A program made the position numbers and the translations under genes. A stretch of DNA of 56,576 bases, from assembly GCA_947482825.1 (NCBI GenBank), contig CANKMT010000027.1, positions 1 to 56,576 of the forward strand. Reading direction: 5' to 3'. Numbering within the stretch: position 1 is the stretch's first letter; the number at the start of each line of letters is the position of its first letter. The DNA is from Betaproteobacteria bacterium. GTDB lineage: Bacteria > Pseudomonadota > Gammaproteobacteria > Burkholderiales > SG8-39. The notes under the pieces are model-generated. The model was not told the origin of the DNA. It did no database searches and saw only the letters and a program-made list of their open reading frames with translations. Of the stretch, positions 1-7,199 are shown in pieces.

Positions 1-144
1 GGTTGCTTTCGACAGGCACGTTACGCAGCCGCCTATTGCCGCATCTCAAGCTATTTGCAAACCATGGCCTATCAGGGCTACAACCCGCTGGTCGCTATCC
101 AAATGGCGCTGTCAGGAAAACTTTATGCCCAAGGGGGCGAGTAG
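1..144 (+). pseudogene. C-terminal tail of an IS66-like transposase, cut by window start
   Basis: An open frame enters from the left edge and stops at 142-144. Its roughly 47 residues (CRISSYLQTMAYQGYNPL and so on) resemble the C-terminal tail of IS66-family TnpC transposases, which typically reads F/YCRI-SY-T--KQG---L-A----L-G. This is family recognition by eye, so the family name is moderate confidence. No IS terminal inverted repeat is visible between the stop codon and the following dsrE2-like sequence, so this may be a degraded copy or a recombination or assembly junction rather than a clean IS end. The rest of the element would lie to the left, outside the window. Confidence 0.55.
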
Positions 145-521
145 TTACCAAAAAGGATCTTGGCGACCTCAAGATCAGTCCGCTCGGCAATCCCGGCATG
201 CCGATGAAGATGCCCTTCGGCCCCGACTGGTTCAAGGCGATCAACTGGAACATTCCGAATGCGGTTCAGGCCGTCGTGCCCGGCTTCGAGACCATGGCTA
301 CGGCGCTGATGAAGCAGACGATCCAGAGCAAGGGGGTGGCCGGCGTGGCCGACTTGCGCGCGGCGTGCATCGAAGGCGGCGTCAAGCTGATCGGCTGCCA
401 GATGACGGTCGACCTGTTCGGATTCACGCGGGACGATTTCATACCGGAGGTGCAGGACTACTGCGGCGCGGCGACTTTCCTGCCGATGGCGCGCGACGCG
501 GATGTGAGCTTGTTCATCTAG
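145..521 (+). pseudogene. DsrE2-family protein, 5'-truncated fragment
   Basis: From about position 150 the frame reads KKDLGDLKISPLGNP, then MKMPFGPDWFKAINWNIPN, GVADLRAACIEGGVKLIGCQ and DADVSLFI. This matches the C-terminal two thirds of DsrE2, the membrane-associated DsrE/F/H-like sulfur-trafficking protein usually encoded with rhodanese and TusA. The conserved Cys in LIGCQMTVDLFG is kept. The N-terminal part, including the expected N-terminal thiol region, is missing and replaced by the transposase tail that ends at 144. No start codon with a ribosome site is seen, so this copy is probably not expressed as a normal protein. The stop TAG (519-521) coincides with the first bases of the repeat element at 519-663. 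Confidence 0.75.
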
Positions 522-663
522 GAGCCTGTCGGACTTAGAAATTTGATGCGAAGCAATATGCTCATAGCATGCATTTAAAGGCGAAAATCGCCGCTCGGGA
601 AATTTTAAAAGTGATCGAACGCCGTGTGGCGACCGAAAAACCGTTCAGTCCGACAGGCTCCTA
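519..663. mobile_element. 145-bp MITE-like element with perfect 17-bp terminal inverted repeats
   Basis: Positions 519-535 (TAGGAGCCTGTCGGACT) and 647-663 are exact reverse complements. The outer TA, or CTA counting 518-520 and 661-663, could be the target duplication. The 111-bp interior has no credible gene and contains a small GGCGA-aaa-TCGCC palindrome. The size, terminal repeats and TA-type flanks are those of a miniature inverted-repeat transposable element. It sits exactly at the stop codon of the dsrE2 fragment and 32 bp before the FadL-type gene. The TAG stop is preserved whether or not the element is present, because both the element and the right flank begin with G. Confidence 0.65.
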
Positions 664-695
664 GCGGACTTGTCGATCAAGGGGGAGGGGAGAAA

Positions 696-1973
696 ATGAA
701 GCTGCTCAAATTTGCGCTAGTCGCCGCGCTTGCGGCGCCGTTGCCGGCGTCAGCGACACTGGGATATTTCTCGCACGGCTCGGGCCTCAAGGCGAAGGGC
801 ATGGGCGGAGTGGGAATCGCGCTGCCGCAAGATGCGATAGGCGCGGCGGCCAATCCGGCGAACCTGGGATTTGTCGGCAATCGGCTCGACGTCGAACTGG
901 AGTGATTCCGACCGATCCGCGACGCCGAGATCGTGAACAACGCGAATCCTCCCTTCGGTCCGGGCCGCAGCGGAAGCTATGACGCCAGCGGACGCAAGGA
1001 TTTCTTCATTCCGGGAATCGGCTTCAACCGCATGATCCGCCCCGATCTGGCGCTCGGCATCTTGGTGTACGGCAACGGCGGCATGAATACAACGTTCAAA
1101 AACAACCCTTTCGGCGGCTTCCTGGGCGGCAGCGCCGAGGGCGGCGTCGATTATATGCAGTTGTTCGTTTCTCCGACGATCGCCTGGAAGCCGAACGAGA
1201 ACCACTCGATCGGCCTATCGGTGAATTTTGTCTACCACCAGTTCGCCGCGCAAGGGCTGGAGGGATTTGGCGCGTTTTCGGCAAGTCCGACCAGCCTGAC
1301 CAACCGGGGCCGGGATGACTCGAGCGGGATCGGATTCCGGCTCGGCTGGACCGGAAAGGTCTCGCCGAACGTTACGCTCGGTGCGATGTACCAGCCGAAG
1401 ACCAACATGGGGAAGCTCGGAGCCTATCAAGGTCTGTTCCGGGACGGCGGAGACCTGGACATTCCGGCGACGTACGGGGCCGGCATCGCGGTCAAGGTGA
1501 CTCCGAAGCTCACCATCGCCGGTGACATCCAGCAGATCGACTATGCCAAGGTTCCGGCAATCGGCGAATCGCTGCATGCCGCCTGTCTACCGTCCATAGG
1601 GACGGGCACTTGCCCGTTCGGCTCGGCAAACGGCGCCGGCTTCGACTGGCGCAACATGACCGCGTACAAGATCGGCGTGAGCTATGAGGTTTCCAGGTCG
1701 CTGACGATCCGGGCGGGCTTCGCGACCGGCACGCAGCCGATTCCAAGCAGAAAGACCGTCTTGAACGTCCTGTTCCCGGCGGTCGTCGAGAACCATCTGA
1801 CGCTCGGCGCGACGTGGTCCGTGGGTTCGATGGACTACACAGCCGGATACATGCACGCGTTCAAGAAGACGGTGAACGGCTCGGGCTCGATCCCGGGCGC
1901 GTTCGGCGGCGGCGAGGCGAACCTGAAGATGTACCAGAATTCGCTCGGCGTGGCGATCGGCTGGAAGATGTGA
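696..1973 (+). pseudogene. FadL/OMPP1-family outer-membrane channel, interrupted by an in-frame TGA
   Basis: ATG 696 follows a strong purine-rich ribosome site (GGGGGAGGGGAG) and encodes a signal peptide (MKLLKFALVAALAAPLPASA). The N-terminal GYFSHGSGLKAKGMGG and -AANPA- are typical of FadL/OMPP1 barrels, which move hydrophobic compounds across the outer membrane. After 69 codons a TGA (903-905) stops translation, yet the same frame continues to 1973 with ordinary barrel sequence (about 355 residues). Homologues usually have Trp here (EWFRP), so a single TGG-to-TGA change explains it. Total length, about 425 codons, is normal. It could be a true nonsense mutation or a sequencing error. A rho-independent terminator follows. 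Confidence 0.8.
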
Positions 1974-2000
1974 GACGCGCGTAGCGATATCAATTGTGCG

Positions 2001-2030
2001 AAAGGGCTAAGGCGACTTGGCCCTTTTTTT
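2001..2030 (+). terminator. Rho-independent terminator after the FadL-type gene
   Basis: AAAGGGC (2001-2007) pairs with GCCCTTT (2020-2026) across a 12-nt loop, followed directly by a T run to 2030. It lies 27 bp after the porin stop codon. Confidence 0.85.
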
Positions 2031-2048
2031 GCGATTCGGGAGGAGAGC

Positions 2049-2573
2049 ATGGAATTCTGTATGTGGAGAAAACTGTCCGTGGCGGCGGGACTGGGCGTGC
2101 TCATCTCCGGCGCAGCGCGCGCCCAGATCGACATGATGTCCGCGGCGTGGGCGAAGTCAGCCTGCGACGCGTGGAACGCGGAGCCGGTGCTCACCGACGA
2201 GTTGGTAAAATCGGGCTGGGTGAAGAACAACGCCAACCGCGGCTTCAAGATCATGCAGATCTACCGCACCGACTGCAAGGACAGCCCTCGCGTCGAGCTG
2301 CGCGTTGCCGAACAAGGCGGCAAGGCGCGCTGCATATACGGCGGCAAGGTCGAAACCGCCCAGTTGGATCTGAAGGTCGACTATGTGATGGACGCCGAAA
2401 CCAGGCGCTGGCAGGAGATGGGGCGCGGCGAATATGGCCCGATGCGGGCGATGATGTTCGGGCGGCTGAGCTTCGATGGCCCGATGGGCGAGGCGATGGG
2501 CAACATGGGCCCCTTCGAGAAATTTCTGCTGCTCGTCGGCAAGGTGCCGGGCGCGGCCGCTTGCCCGAAGTAG
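2049..2573 (+). CDS. SCP2 sterol-binding-like periplasmic protein
   Basis: A 174-aa protein with an N-terminal signal peptide ending near GAARAQ and GGAGGAGAG just upstream of ATG 2049. The C-terminal half (DYVMDAETRRWQEMGRGEYG, then MMFGRLSFDGPMGEAMGNMG) matches the SCP2-like sterol/lipid-binding fold, in which the LKFKGP-like segment lines a hydrophobic pocket. It lies between a FadL-type channel and an exporter, so binding of a hydrophobic or sulfur compound in the periplasm is possible, but that is inference. Four cysteines are present in the mature part (CDAWN, DCKDS, RCIYGG, AACPK), allowing two disulfides. The gene looks intact and stands alone behind a terminator. Confidence 0.7.
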   Translation: MEFCMWRKLSVAAGLGVLISGAARAQIDMMSAAWAKSACDAWNAEPVLTDELVKSGWVKNNANRGFKIMQIYRTDCKDSPRVELRVAEQGGKARCIYGGKVETAQLDLKVDYVMDAETRRWQEMGRGEYGPMRAMMFGRLSFDGPMGEAMGNMGPFEKFLLLVGKVPGAAACPK

Positions 2574-2598
2574 TCGGCGGGATGGCGAACAGGCCGGT

Positions 2599-2627
2599 TT
2601 GACAACGTCAATATTTGCGACTACAAA
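2599..2627 (+). promoter_or_regulatory. Candidate sigma-70 promoter for the YeiH-type transporter
   Basis: TTGACA (2599-2604), a 17-bp spacer and TACAAA (2622-2627) lie 93 bp upstream of ATG 2721, with no competing gene between. The -35 hexamer is a full consensus match and the -10 matches at four of six positions. Confidence 0.55.
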
Positions 2628-2720
2628 TCACCGGACGACTCCAAGGGCATATTCCGCGCGGCTGCGCCGGAAGCGGGGCCGTGACGCAGACCGCCAAGGC
2701 GCTGAAGAGGAGAGGGAAAC

Positions 2721-4307
2721 ATGGTTTATACACAACGCACGCCGTGGACGTTGATCATGGGGGTCATCATGGTCGCCTACGCCTATCTGGTGCAAAGCGG
2801 CGCCCTCGCAGGCGTCATCAAGTATCTCGGCACTGACCGCCTCACCGGCGAGATGCTGACGCTGGGCTACACCTTCGGCGGCATCGCGGTGCTGATCGGA
2901 CTGTGGCAACTGGTGGCGAAGACCGCCGAGGGCCACATCGACTACTACCTGTCGACCATCGGCGGCGTCACTTTCATCATGCTGATCGCCTTCATCGTCA
3001 AATGGGGGCTCGATCCGCAGATGGCGCAGTGGGGCCGGGCGGCGCAACCGGCGCTCGGTTTCAACTTCGCGAGCGTAATGAACCTCAATTACGTCGTGAT
3101 GGGCATCGTTGCCGGCATCGTCATTGTCAACGTGTTCAAAGTTCCGGGCTGGGCCGAGAACGGCGTGCGGCTGTCGCGCCTGGGTCTCAAGACCGGCGTG
3201 ATTCTCCTCGGCGCGCTGTACAGCTTCGCTGAATTGCAGCAGCTGGGCAAATTGTCGGTGGTGCTGATCGGCGTGTTCGTGCTGGGTTCGGTCGGACTTG
3301 TGCTGTGGTGGGGTGCGCGGCGCAACCTGCCGAACTCGATGACCGGCGTGCTCTCCGCCGGCGTAGGCGTGTGCGGCGTGTCGGCTGCGGTCGCCGCCGC
3401 CCCGGTCGTACAAGCCAAGTCGACCGAGATCGCGTATACGATCGGCACCATCCTGCTGTTCGGCGTGATCTGCATGTTCCTGTTCCCGATCGTCGGTAAG
3501 GCGCTCGGCATGGGCTACATCACGTTTGGCGCCTGGGCCGGCACCGGCATCCTGAACTCGGCGCAAGTCGCCGGCGCGGCGCTCGCGTTCCAGCCCACCG
3601 GCATCGAGACCCTGAAGGTCGCGGAGATCTTCAATATCACGCGCGTGCTGTTCCTGCCGATCATCGTGATCTGGCTCGCGATCTGGTACGTGAAGCGCGA
3701 GGTCGGCGCGAAGAAAGTTGACGTTGGGCAGGTGCTGATCAGCAAGTTCCCGGTGTTCGTGCTCGGCTTCATCATCCTTTTCCTGCTTTCGTCGACCGGC
3801 ATATTCGCGCCGGCGCGCCACTATCAGGGCGCGTACTTCGACAACAGCGACAAGGTGATGGTCAAGAAGGACCGCTCGGGCAAGGAAGTCAACAATCACC
3901 TGAAAGACCCCGATCTCCAGTTGCTGCAGAAGGAGGGCGAGAAGGTCAAGCGCGACGACCAGAAAGCCGCGCTGCAGCGCCTGATCGAGAACAAGAAGCT
4001 GATGTCGATCGAGGACGACGACACGCTGCGCGGCGTGGTCAATGCCAAGATCCTGTCGAAGGAAGGCAACGCGGTGCTGGCCAAGGCGCACCGCGCGGTG
4101 CGCCATACCGCGGCCAAGATCGCGATGTTCCGCGATCTGATCGCATGGTTCTTCACTTTCGGACTGGTCGGGCTCGGCATGCAAATCACGATGGCGTCGA
4201 TCAGGCAGGCGGGCGGACAGCCGCTGGTGATCGGCGGCATCGTTGGCCTAATCAAGGCTGTGGGTTCACTGATCGTGGTCATGCTTCTCGTCCACGAGAC
4301 GATCTGA
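2721..4307 (+). CDS. YeiH/UPF0324-family putative sulfate exporter with large hydrophilic insert
   Basis: A 528-aa polytopic membrane protein of the YeiH (Cons_hypoth698, PF03601) family, often annotated as a putative sulfate exporter. Hallmarks are GLKTGVILLGALYSF, LSAGVGVCGVSAAVAAAPVV, FGAWAGTGILNSAQVAGA and the last pair of helices after GLVGLGMQ. Family members are usually about 330-350 aa. Here a charged, largely helical segment at about residues 370-475 (rich in K, D, E, Q) separates the last membrane helices, and the N terminus also carries extra hydrophobic segments. GAGGAGAGGG precedes ATG 2721. A 40-aa membrane protein follows 12 bp later. In a sulfur oxidizer, disposal of sulfate or sulfite is a reasonable role, but no substrate evidence exists here. 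Confidence 0.8.
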   Translation: MVYTQRTPWTLIMGVIMVAYAYLVQSGALAGVIKYLGTDRLTGEMLTLGYTFGGIAVLIGLWQLVAKTAEGHIDYYLSTIGGVTFIMLIAFIVKWGLDPQMAQWGRAAQPALGFNFASVMNLNYVVMGIVAGIVIVNVFKVPGWAENGVRLSRLGLKTGVILLGALYSFAELQQLGKLSVVLIGVFVLGSVGLVLWWGARRNLPNSMTGVLSAGVGVCGVSAAVAAAPVVQAKSTEIAYTIGTILLFGVICMFLFPIVGKALGMGYITFGAWAGTGILNSAQVAGAALAFQPTGIETLKVAEIFNITRVLFLPIIVIWLAIWYVKREVGAKKVDVGQVLISKFPVFVLGFIILFLLSSTGIFAPARHYQGAYFDNSDKVMVKKDRSGKEVNNHLKDPDLQLLQKEGEKVKRDDQKAALQRLIENKKLMSIEDDDTLRGVVNAKILSKEGNAVLAKAHRAVRHTAAKIAMFRDLIAWFFTFGLVGLGMQITMASIRQAGGQPLVIGGIVGLIKAVGSLIVVMLLVHETI

Positions 4308-4319
4308 GGAGGATGCAAA

Positions 4320-4442
4320 ATGGCTGAAGAAAAATTCGATCGAGGCACCGCACTGACCATATTCGGCACCGACCGCCACGAGGATCTGGTGGCGCTAGCC
4401 GTGTCGCTGGTAATCGCGCTGCTCGTTTACCTGTACGTCTGA
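4320..4442 (+). CDS. 40-aa single-span membrane protein, likely partner of the YeiH-type transporter
   Basis: ATG 4320 has GAGGAGG at the right distance and the frame ends with TGA at 4440-4442. The product starts MAEEKFDRGTALTIFGTDRH, then forms one hydrophobic helix (about residues 23-40, LVALAVSLVIALLVYLYV) running to the C terminus. It lies 12 bp after the transporter and is followed by a strong terminator, so the two are one transcription unit. The short FGTDR string echoes YLGTDR near the transporter N terminus. Function is unknown; a small subunit or stabiliser of the exporter is the simplest reading. Confidence 0.7.
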   Translation: MAEEKFDRGTALTIFGTDRHEDLVALAVSLVIALLVYLYV

Positions 4443-4462
4443 CAGCGCGGCCGGAAACCATT

Positions 4463-4503
4463 TCCCGGTGACGCCGCGGACACGCGGCCACCGGGATTTT
4501 TTT
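4463..4503 (+). terminator. Rho-independent terminator after the transporter unit
   Basis: TCCCGGTG (4463-4470) pairs with CACCGGGA (4489-4496), with an inner stem GCCGCG/CGCGGC (4473-4478/4483-4488), followed by seven T at 4497-4503. Confidence 0.9.
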
Positions 4504-4510
4504 GTTCATC

Positions 4511-4975
4511 ATGCCCGCATTCGCGCACATCCTGCTCGCAAGCCACGACACGCCGGGCGCCCGCGCGGCCGAACGCACCGCCCTCGAGCACTGCAGCGCG
4601 GGAGGGCGGATTTCGCATCTGATCGTGGTTCCCGATCTGTGGCGGGGCATGATGGGCGACGACTGGCTCAACAACGCGGCGACCCGGGATGCCTACGGAA
4701 AGTATGTCGAGAACCAGTTGCAGCGCGAAATCCAATCGCATATCGACCGCCTGCGGCCGGCGGTTCTGGCGCGCGGCTTCGCCTACGAGTTCAAGGTCTT
4801 GCTCGGCAAGCCCGCGGAATGCCTTCTCGCCCATAGTCGCGAGCTCGCGCCGGCGCTGGTGGTGATCGGCGCGCCGCGCCCGCGCGGACTCCTCGGCCTG
4901 CGCTCGCGCATGCATCCAGAGCGGCTGGTCGCCGCGCTGACGGCGCCGCTGCTCGTCATTCCGTACCCGCGGTGA
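4511..4975 (+). CDS. Universal stress protein (UspA)-like
   Basis: Product of about 154 aa. It starts with a beta-strand (FAHILLASHDTPGARAAERTA) and ends with LVVIGAPRPRGLLGL and ERLVAALTAPLLVIPYP, the order expected of the UspA fold. The usual nucleotide-binding G-2x-G-9x-G(S/T) loop is degenerate: GAPRPRGLLGLRSRMHPERL lacks the terminal S/T-N, so it may belong to the non-ATP-binding class. ATG 4511 is preferred over the in-frame TTG at 4502, which lies in the terminator T run. The stop overlaps the next gene by 4 bp (GTGA), implying translational coupling. Confidence 0.7.
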   Translation: MPAFAHILLASHDTPGARAAERTALEHCSAGGRISHLIVVPDLWRGMMGDDWLNNAATRDAYGKYVENQLQREIQSHIDRLRPAVLARGFAYEFKVLLGKPAECLLAHSRELAPALVVIGAPRPRGLLGLRSRMHPERLVAALTAPLLVIPYPR

Positions 4976-5586
4976 GCGCGGACCGGCCAGAACCGGCGCG
5001 CGATGCGTCGTGGGTCAGCATCGACACGCCGCTCGACTTGCCGGCGCTGCGCGATTTCTGCGCCGATATCGAACGGCTGTTCCGCATCAATCCCTACCTC
5101 GAATTCGAGGGATGGCAGCGCAGCGGCGCCGACAGCCATCACGCGAGGTTCCGCAATCTGAGCAACCAGCAGACCGTCACGCTTGATATGCGCATCGAAC
5201 GCGCCTCTCCGGATGAGTTTGCGGTGGTGTATCGCGATGGCATCAAGGCGCGCACGCGCTTCGCGCTCGAGTCGGCCGCGGCGGGCAGCCGGGTCACGAT
5301 CACCGATGATTACTCGCGGATGCCGGACGCCGAGCGAGCCCGGCACATCGACGAGGTGGACAAGAGCCTCAACGCGTGGGGCTGGGCGCTGCACGAGTAT
5401 TTTCGGCACGAGCAACGCTGGGGGCGCTATGCGGCGTGGCGCTGGTACATGCGGCGCTGGTGGCTGCCGATGACGCCGCGCGCGCGGCGGATCACTTATA
5501 TGCTGGTGCTCATCGCCGCCGCCGAACTGGTATTGGTTCTGCTTGGAGCGCTGATCTACTGGATCGAATTCGCCGGCGGAGAATAG
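4972..5586 (+). CDS. Hypothetical protein: SRPBCC-like domain with C-terminal membrane anchor
   Basis: A 204-aa protein from GTG 4972, overlapping the UspA-like gene. Residues 13-135 (WVSIDTPLDLPALRDFCADI and later SAAAGSRVTITDDYSRM) look like a START/SRPBCC (polyketide cyclase-like) lipid-binding fold. Residues 150-170 are very rich in Arg and Trp (RYAAWRWYMRRWWLPMTPRA), and a single hydrophobic helix follows (YMLVLIAAAELVLVLLGALI). That suggests a cytoplasmic domain tethered to the membrane by a basic-aromatic patch. No function is recognised; coupling to the UspA-like gene suggests a shared stress or membrane role. Confidence 0.6.
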   Translation: MSADRPEPARDASWVSIDTPLDLPALRDFCADIERLFRINPYLEFEGWQRSGADSHHARFRNLSNQQTVTLDMRIERASPDEFAVVYRDGIKARTRFALESAAAGSRVTITDDYSRMPDAERARHIDEVDKSLNAWGWALHEYFRHEQRWGRYAAWRWYMRRWWLPMTPRARRITYMLVLIAAAELVLVLLGALIYWIEFAGGE

Positions 5587-5608
5587 AACCGACCTCGCTC
5601 CTGTATAT

Positions 5609-5625
5609 GAGGGTGCAACACCCTC
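5609..5625. other. Short perfect hairpin after the membrane-anchored protein gene
   Basis: GAGGGTG (5609-5615), loop CAA, CACCCTC (5619-5625). It lies 23 bp after the stop at 5586. There is no T run, so it is at best a weak terminator or mRNA end. The roughly 200 bp from here to 5828 hold no gene I can support. Confidence 0.4.
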
Positions 5626-5827
5626 TCAGATCAATAACAGGGGATCGACCCATGCATGCCAGACAGAGCGGAGAATAAACCGGCGGAGGCGCCTGCATAT
5701 ACGGTATCGGCCGCCGCCGCGCGGCCTCTGCGAGCGTCCGCGTGCCGCTGTTCGTCCGATCACGATCGGGGATTTTCTGAACGAAGCCCAGGCGAGTTTT
5801 ACGAAGGTCACCGAGTATGGCTTCGGC

Positions 5828-6043
5828 ATGGACGCCTTGGTTGCCGGGCAGATTGCCGTGCCTCCGGCCGGCGCGCGGTTCGACGTTGCCTTCGAAGGAG
5901 TCGTACGGGGACCCAGATTGAATGGGATTGTTGTTGGAGTGGACTACATTCACGTCGCCGCGGACGGTCGTTTTCAATTGCACATTCATGCGTGCATCAC
6001 GACCGACGACAACGAGAACATCGCGTTCTTCGGCGATCGAGGG
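5828..6043 (+). pseudogene. DUF3237-like protein, 3'-truncated
   Basis: The plus-strand frame reads GPRLNGIVVGVDYIHVAADG, then HIHACITTDDNENIAF, the DUF3237 pattern (G-RL-G-v-GvDyl-vraDGr-eL-i-a-ieTdDG--I). Homology ends abruptly near 6043 at FFGDRG, where the opposite strand becomes the start of an unrelated secreted protein. About half the usual domain is lost. The true start is unclear: ATG 5828 is possible, but the frame is open further left (IGDFLNEAQASFTKVTEYGF). Likely non-functional. Confidence 0.55.
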
Positions 6044-6220
6044 CAACGCGGCTTTTTGGTAGCGCTCGAATTCCGGCCAATCGGAAACTTGGGCCTGAAC
6101 CATCACATAGACGGAAGAAGCCTGGTCCTGAGCGTGAACCGAAGTACCCAAGAACAAATAGGAGAGCCCGCTCGCCGTTAGGACCAGCACGCTTAGTAGC
6201 AGCTTGCACGTCGTTCGCAT
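6035..6220 (-). pseudogene. Secreted DUF1330-like protein, 3'-truncated
   Basis: On the minus strand AGGAGAAAAACG precedes ATG at 6220-6218. The product has a clear signal peptide (LLLSVLVLTASGLSYLFLG and a VHA cleavage site), then YVMVQAQVSDWPEFERYQKA, which resembles the start of the DUF1330 dimeric alpha-beta barrel. After about 62 codons, near 6035, it runs into the antisense of the DUF3237-like fragment and loses homology. The start signals are good but the product would be chimeric. Confidence 0.55.
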
Positions 6221-6650
6221 CGTTTTTCTCCTGTGATCCGGCTCAAGGGGGCCGAGCCGCTTGTTCTGTTCTTCCTTCAGGACCCGTCTCAAGATCTTGC
6301 CGGAGGCCGTCTTCGGGATTGAATCGACGAACTCGACCTCGTGGAGAGTCTTGTGACCGGCCAGCCGGCCGCGCGCCCACGCGAGTAGATCGTCAGCCGT
6401 CACGTCGGGACCCTTCTGGACGACGAAGGCTTTCAGCACTTCTCCGGCCTCGGCGTCGGGCTTGCCGATTAGGGCCACATCAGCGACCGCGGGGTGTTCG
6501 AACAGGAGCGCCTCGATCTCAGCCGGGGCGATACCGAGACCCTTGTACTTGATCATCTCCTTCTTGCGGTCGGTGACGGTGAGATAGCCGCGCTCGTCGA
6601 TCCGGCCGATGTCGCCGGTGTGGAGCCAGCCGTTGCGGAGCGTCGCCGCG
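6221..6650 (-). pseudogene. AMP-binding acyl-CoA ligase, C-terminal fragment
   Basis: Reading the minus strand from about 6650: LRNGWLHTGDIGRIDERG, then YLTVTDRKKEMIKYKG, IAPAEIEALLFEHPAV and SIPKTASGKILRRVL. This is the A8 hinge through A10 lysine motif of acyl-CoA/aryl-CoA ligases (4-coumarate-CoA ligase type), about 130 residues of a roughly 520-aa enzyme. The catalytic A10 Lys (PKTASGK) is present but the whole N-terminal adenylation core is missing, replaced at about 6650-6660 by a gene on the other strand. No stop separates it from the downstream secreted-protein start at 6220; the frame reads straight through its ribosome site. Confidence 0.75.
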
Positions 6651-6654
6651 CTGC

Positions 6655-7199
6655 CGAAGGTTCACGGCTACCCGCTGCGCCTGGTGGTGCCAGGCTGGGT
6701 CGGTTCGGCCTCGATCAAGTGGGTGCATACCCTCAACGTACTGAATGCGCCGTTCAAGGGCACCTACATGACGAGCAGCTACGTGATGCCGAAATGGCCG
6801 GTCGAACCCAGCCAGAAAATGCCGCCCGACACCGTCTCGGCCGAGGCCTGGCCGGTAAAGTCGATGATCACTTATCCCGCCCCCAATGCGCGCATCAAGG
6901 GATCTCAACGCCTCACGCTGCGCGGCCGCGCCTGGGTGGGCGAGGGTGCGATCGAGCGTGTCGAGATTTCGGTGGATGAAGGCATCACCTGGCAGCGCGC
7001 GCGGCTTGCCTCGCGCGGCGACCGGTACGCCTGGCGCACCTTTACCTTCGACTACCAGCCGGAGCGCTTCGGGCGCATGACCTTCCTCGCGCGCGCCTGG
7101 GACGACCGCGGCAACGCGCAGCCGATGGTGCCCGCCTGGAACCCTCTGGGCTACTTCTGGAACGGCGTGCACCGTGTGGGAGTGATGGTTGAGGTTTAG
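6655..7199 (+). pseudogene. SorA/SoxC-type sulfite dehydrogenase molybdoprotein, 5'-truncated C-terminal half
   Basis: From about 6655 the frame reads VHGYPLRLVVPGWVGSASIK, then a Mo-co dimerisation domain ([54 protein letters not shown]). This is the last 180 or so residues of a sulfite-oxidase-family enzyme. The N-terminal molybdopterin domain, with the Mo-ligand Cys and the Tat signal, is absent; sequence to the left belongs to an acyl-CoA ligase on the other strand. It cannot bind molybdopterin as it stands. The diheme cytochrome gene follows with an overlapping start, the usual sorAB arrangement. Confidence 0.8.

Noticed and set aside
519..663. Inverted repeats as a rho-independent terminator
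   Set aside because: Loop of 111 bp and no T run; a small transposable element explains it better.
903..905. TGA read as selenocysteine
   Set aside because: Relatives have Trp here, no SECIS-like stem was evident, and FadL proteins are not selenoproteins.
2628..4184. A 518-codon minus-strand frame opposite the YeiH-type gene
   Set aside because: Low-complexity H/D/R/Q composition, mirror of a hydrophobic membrane protein.
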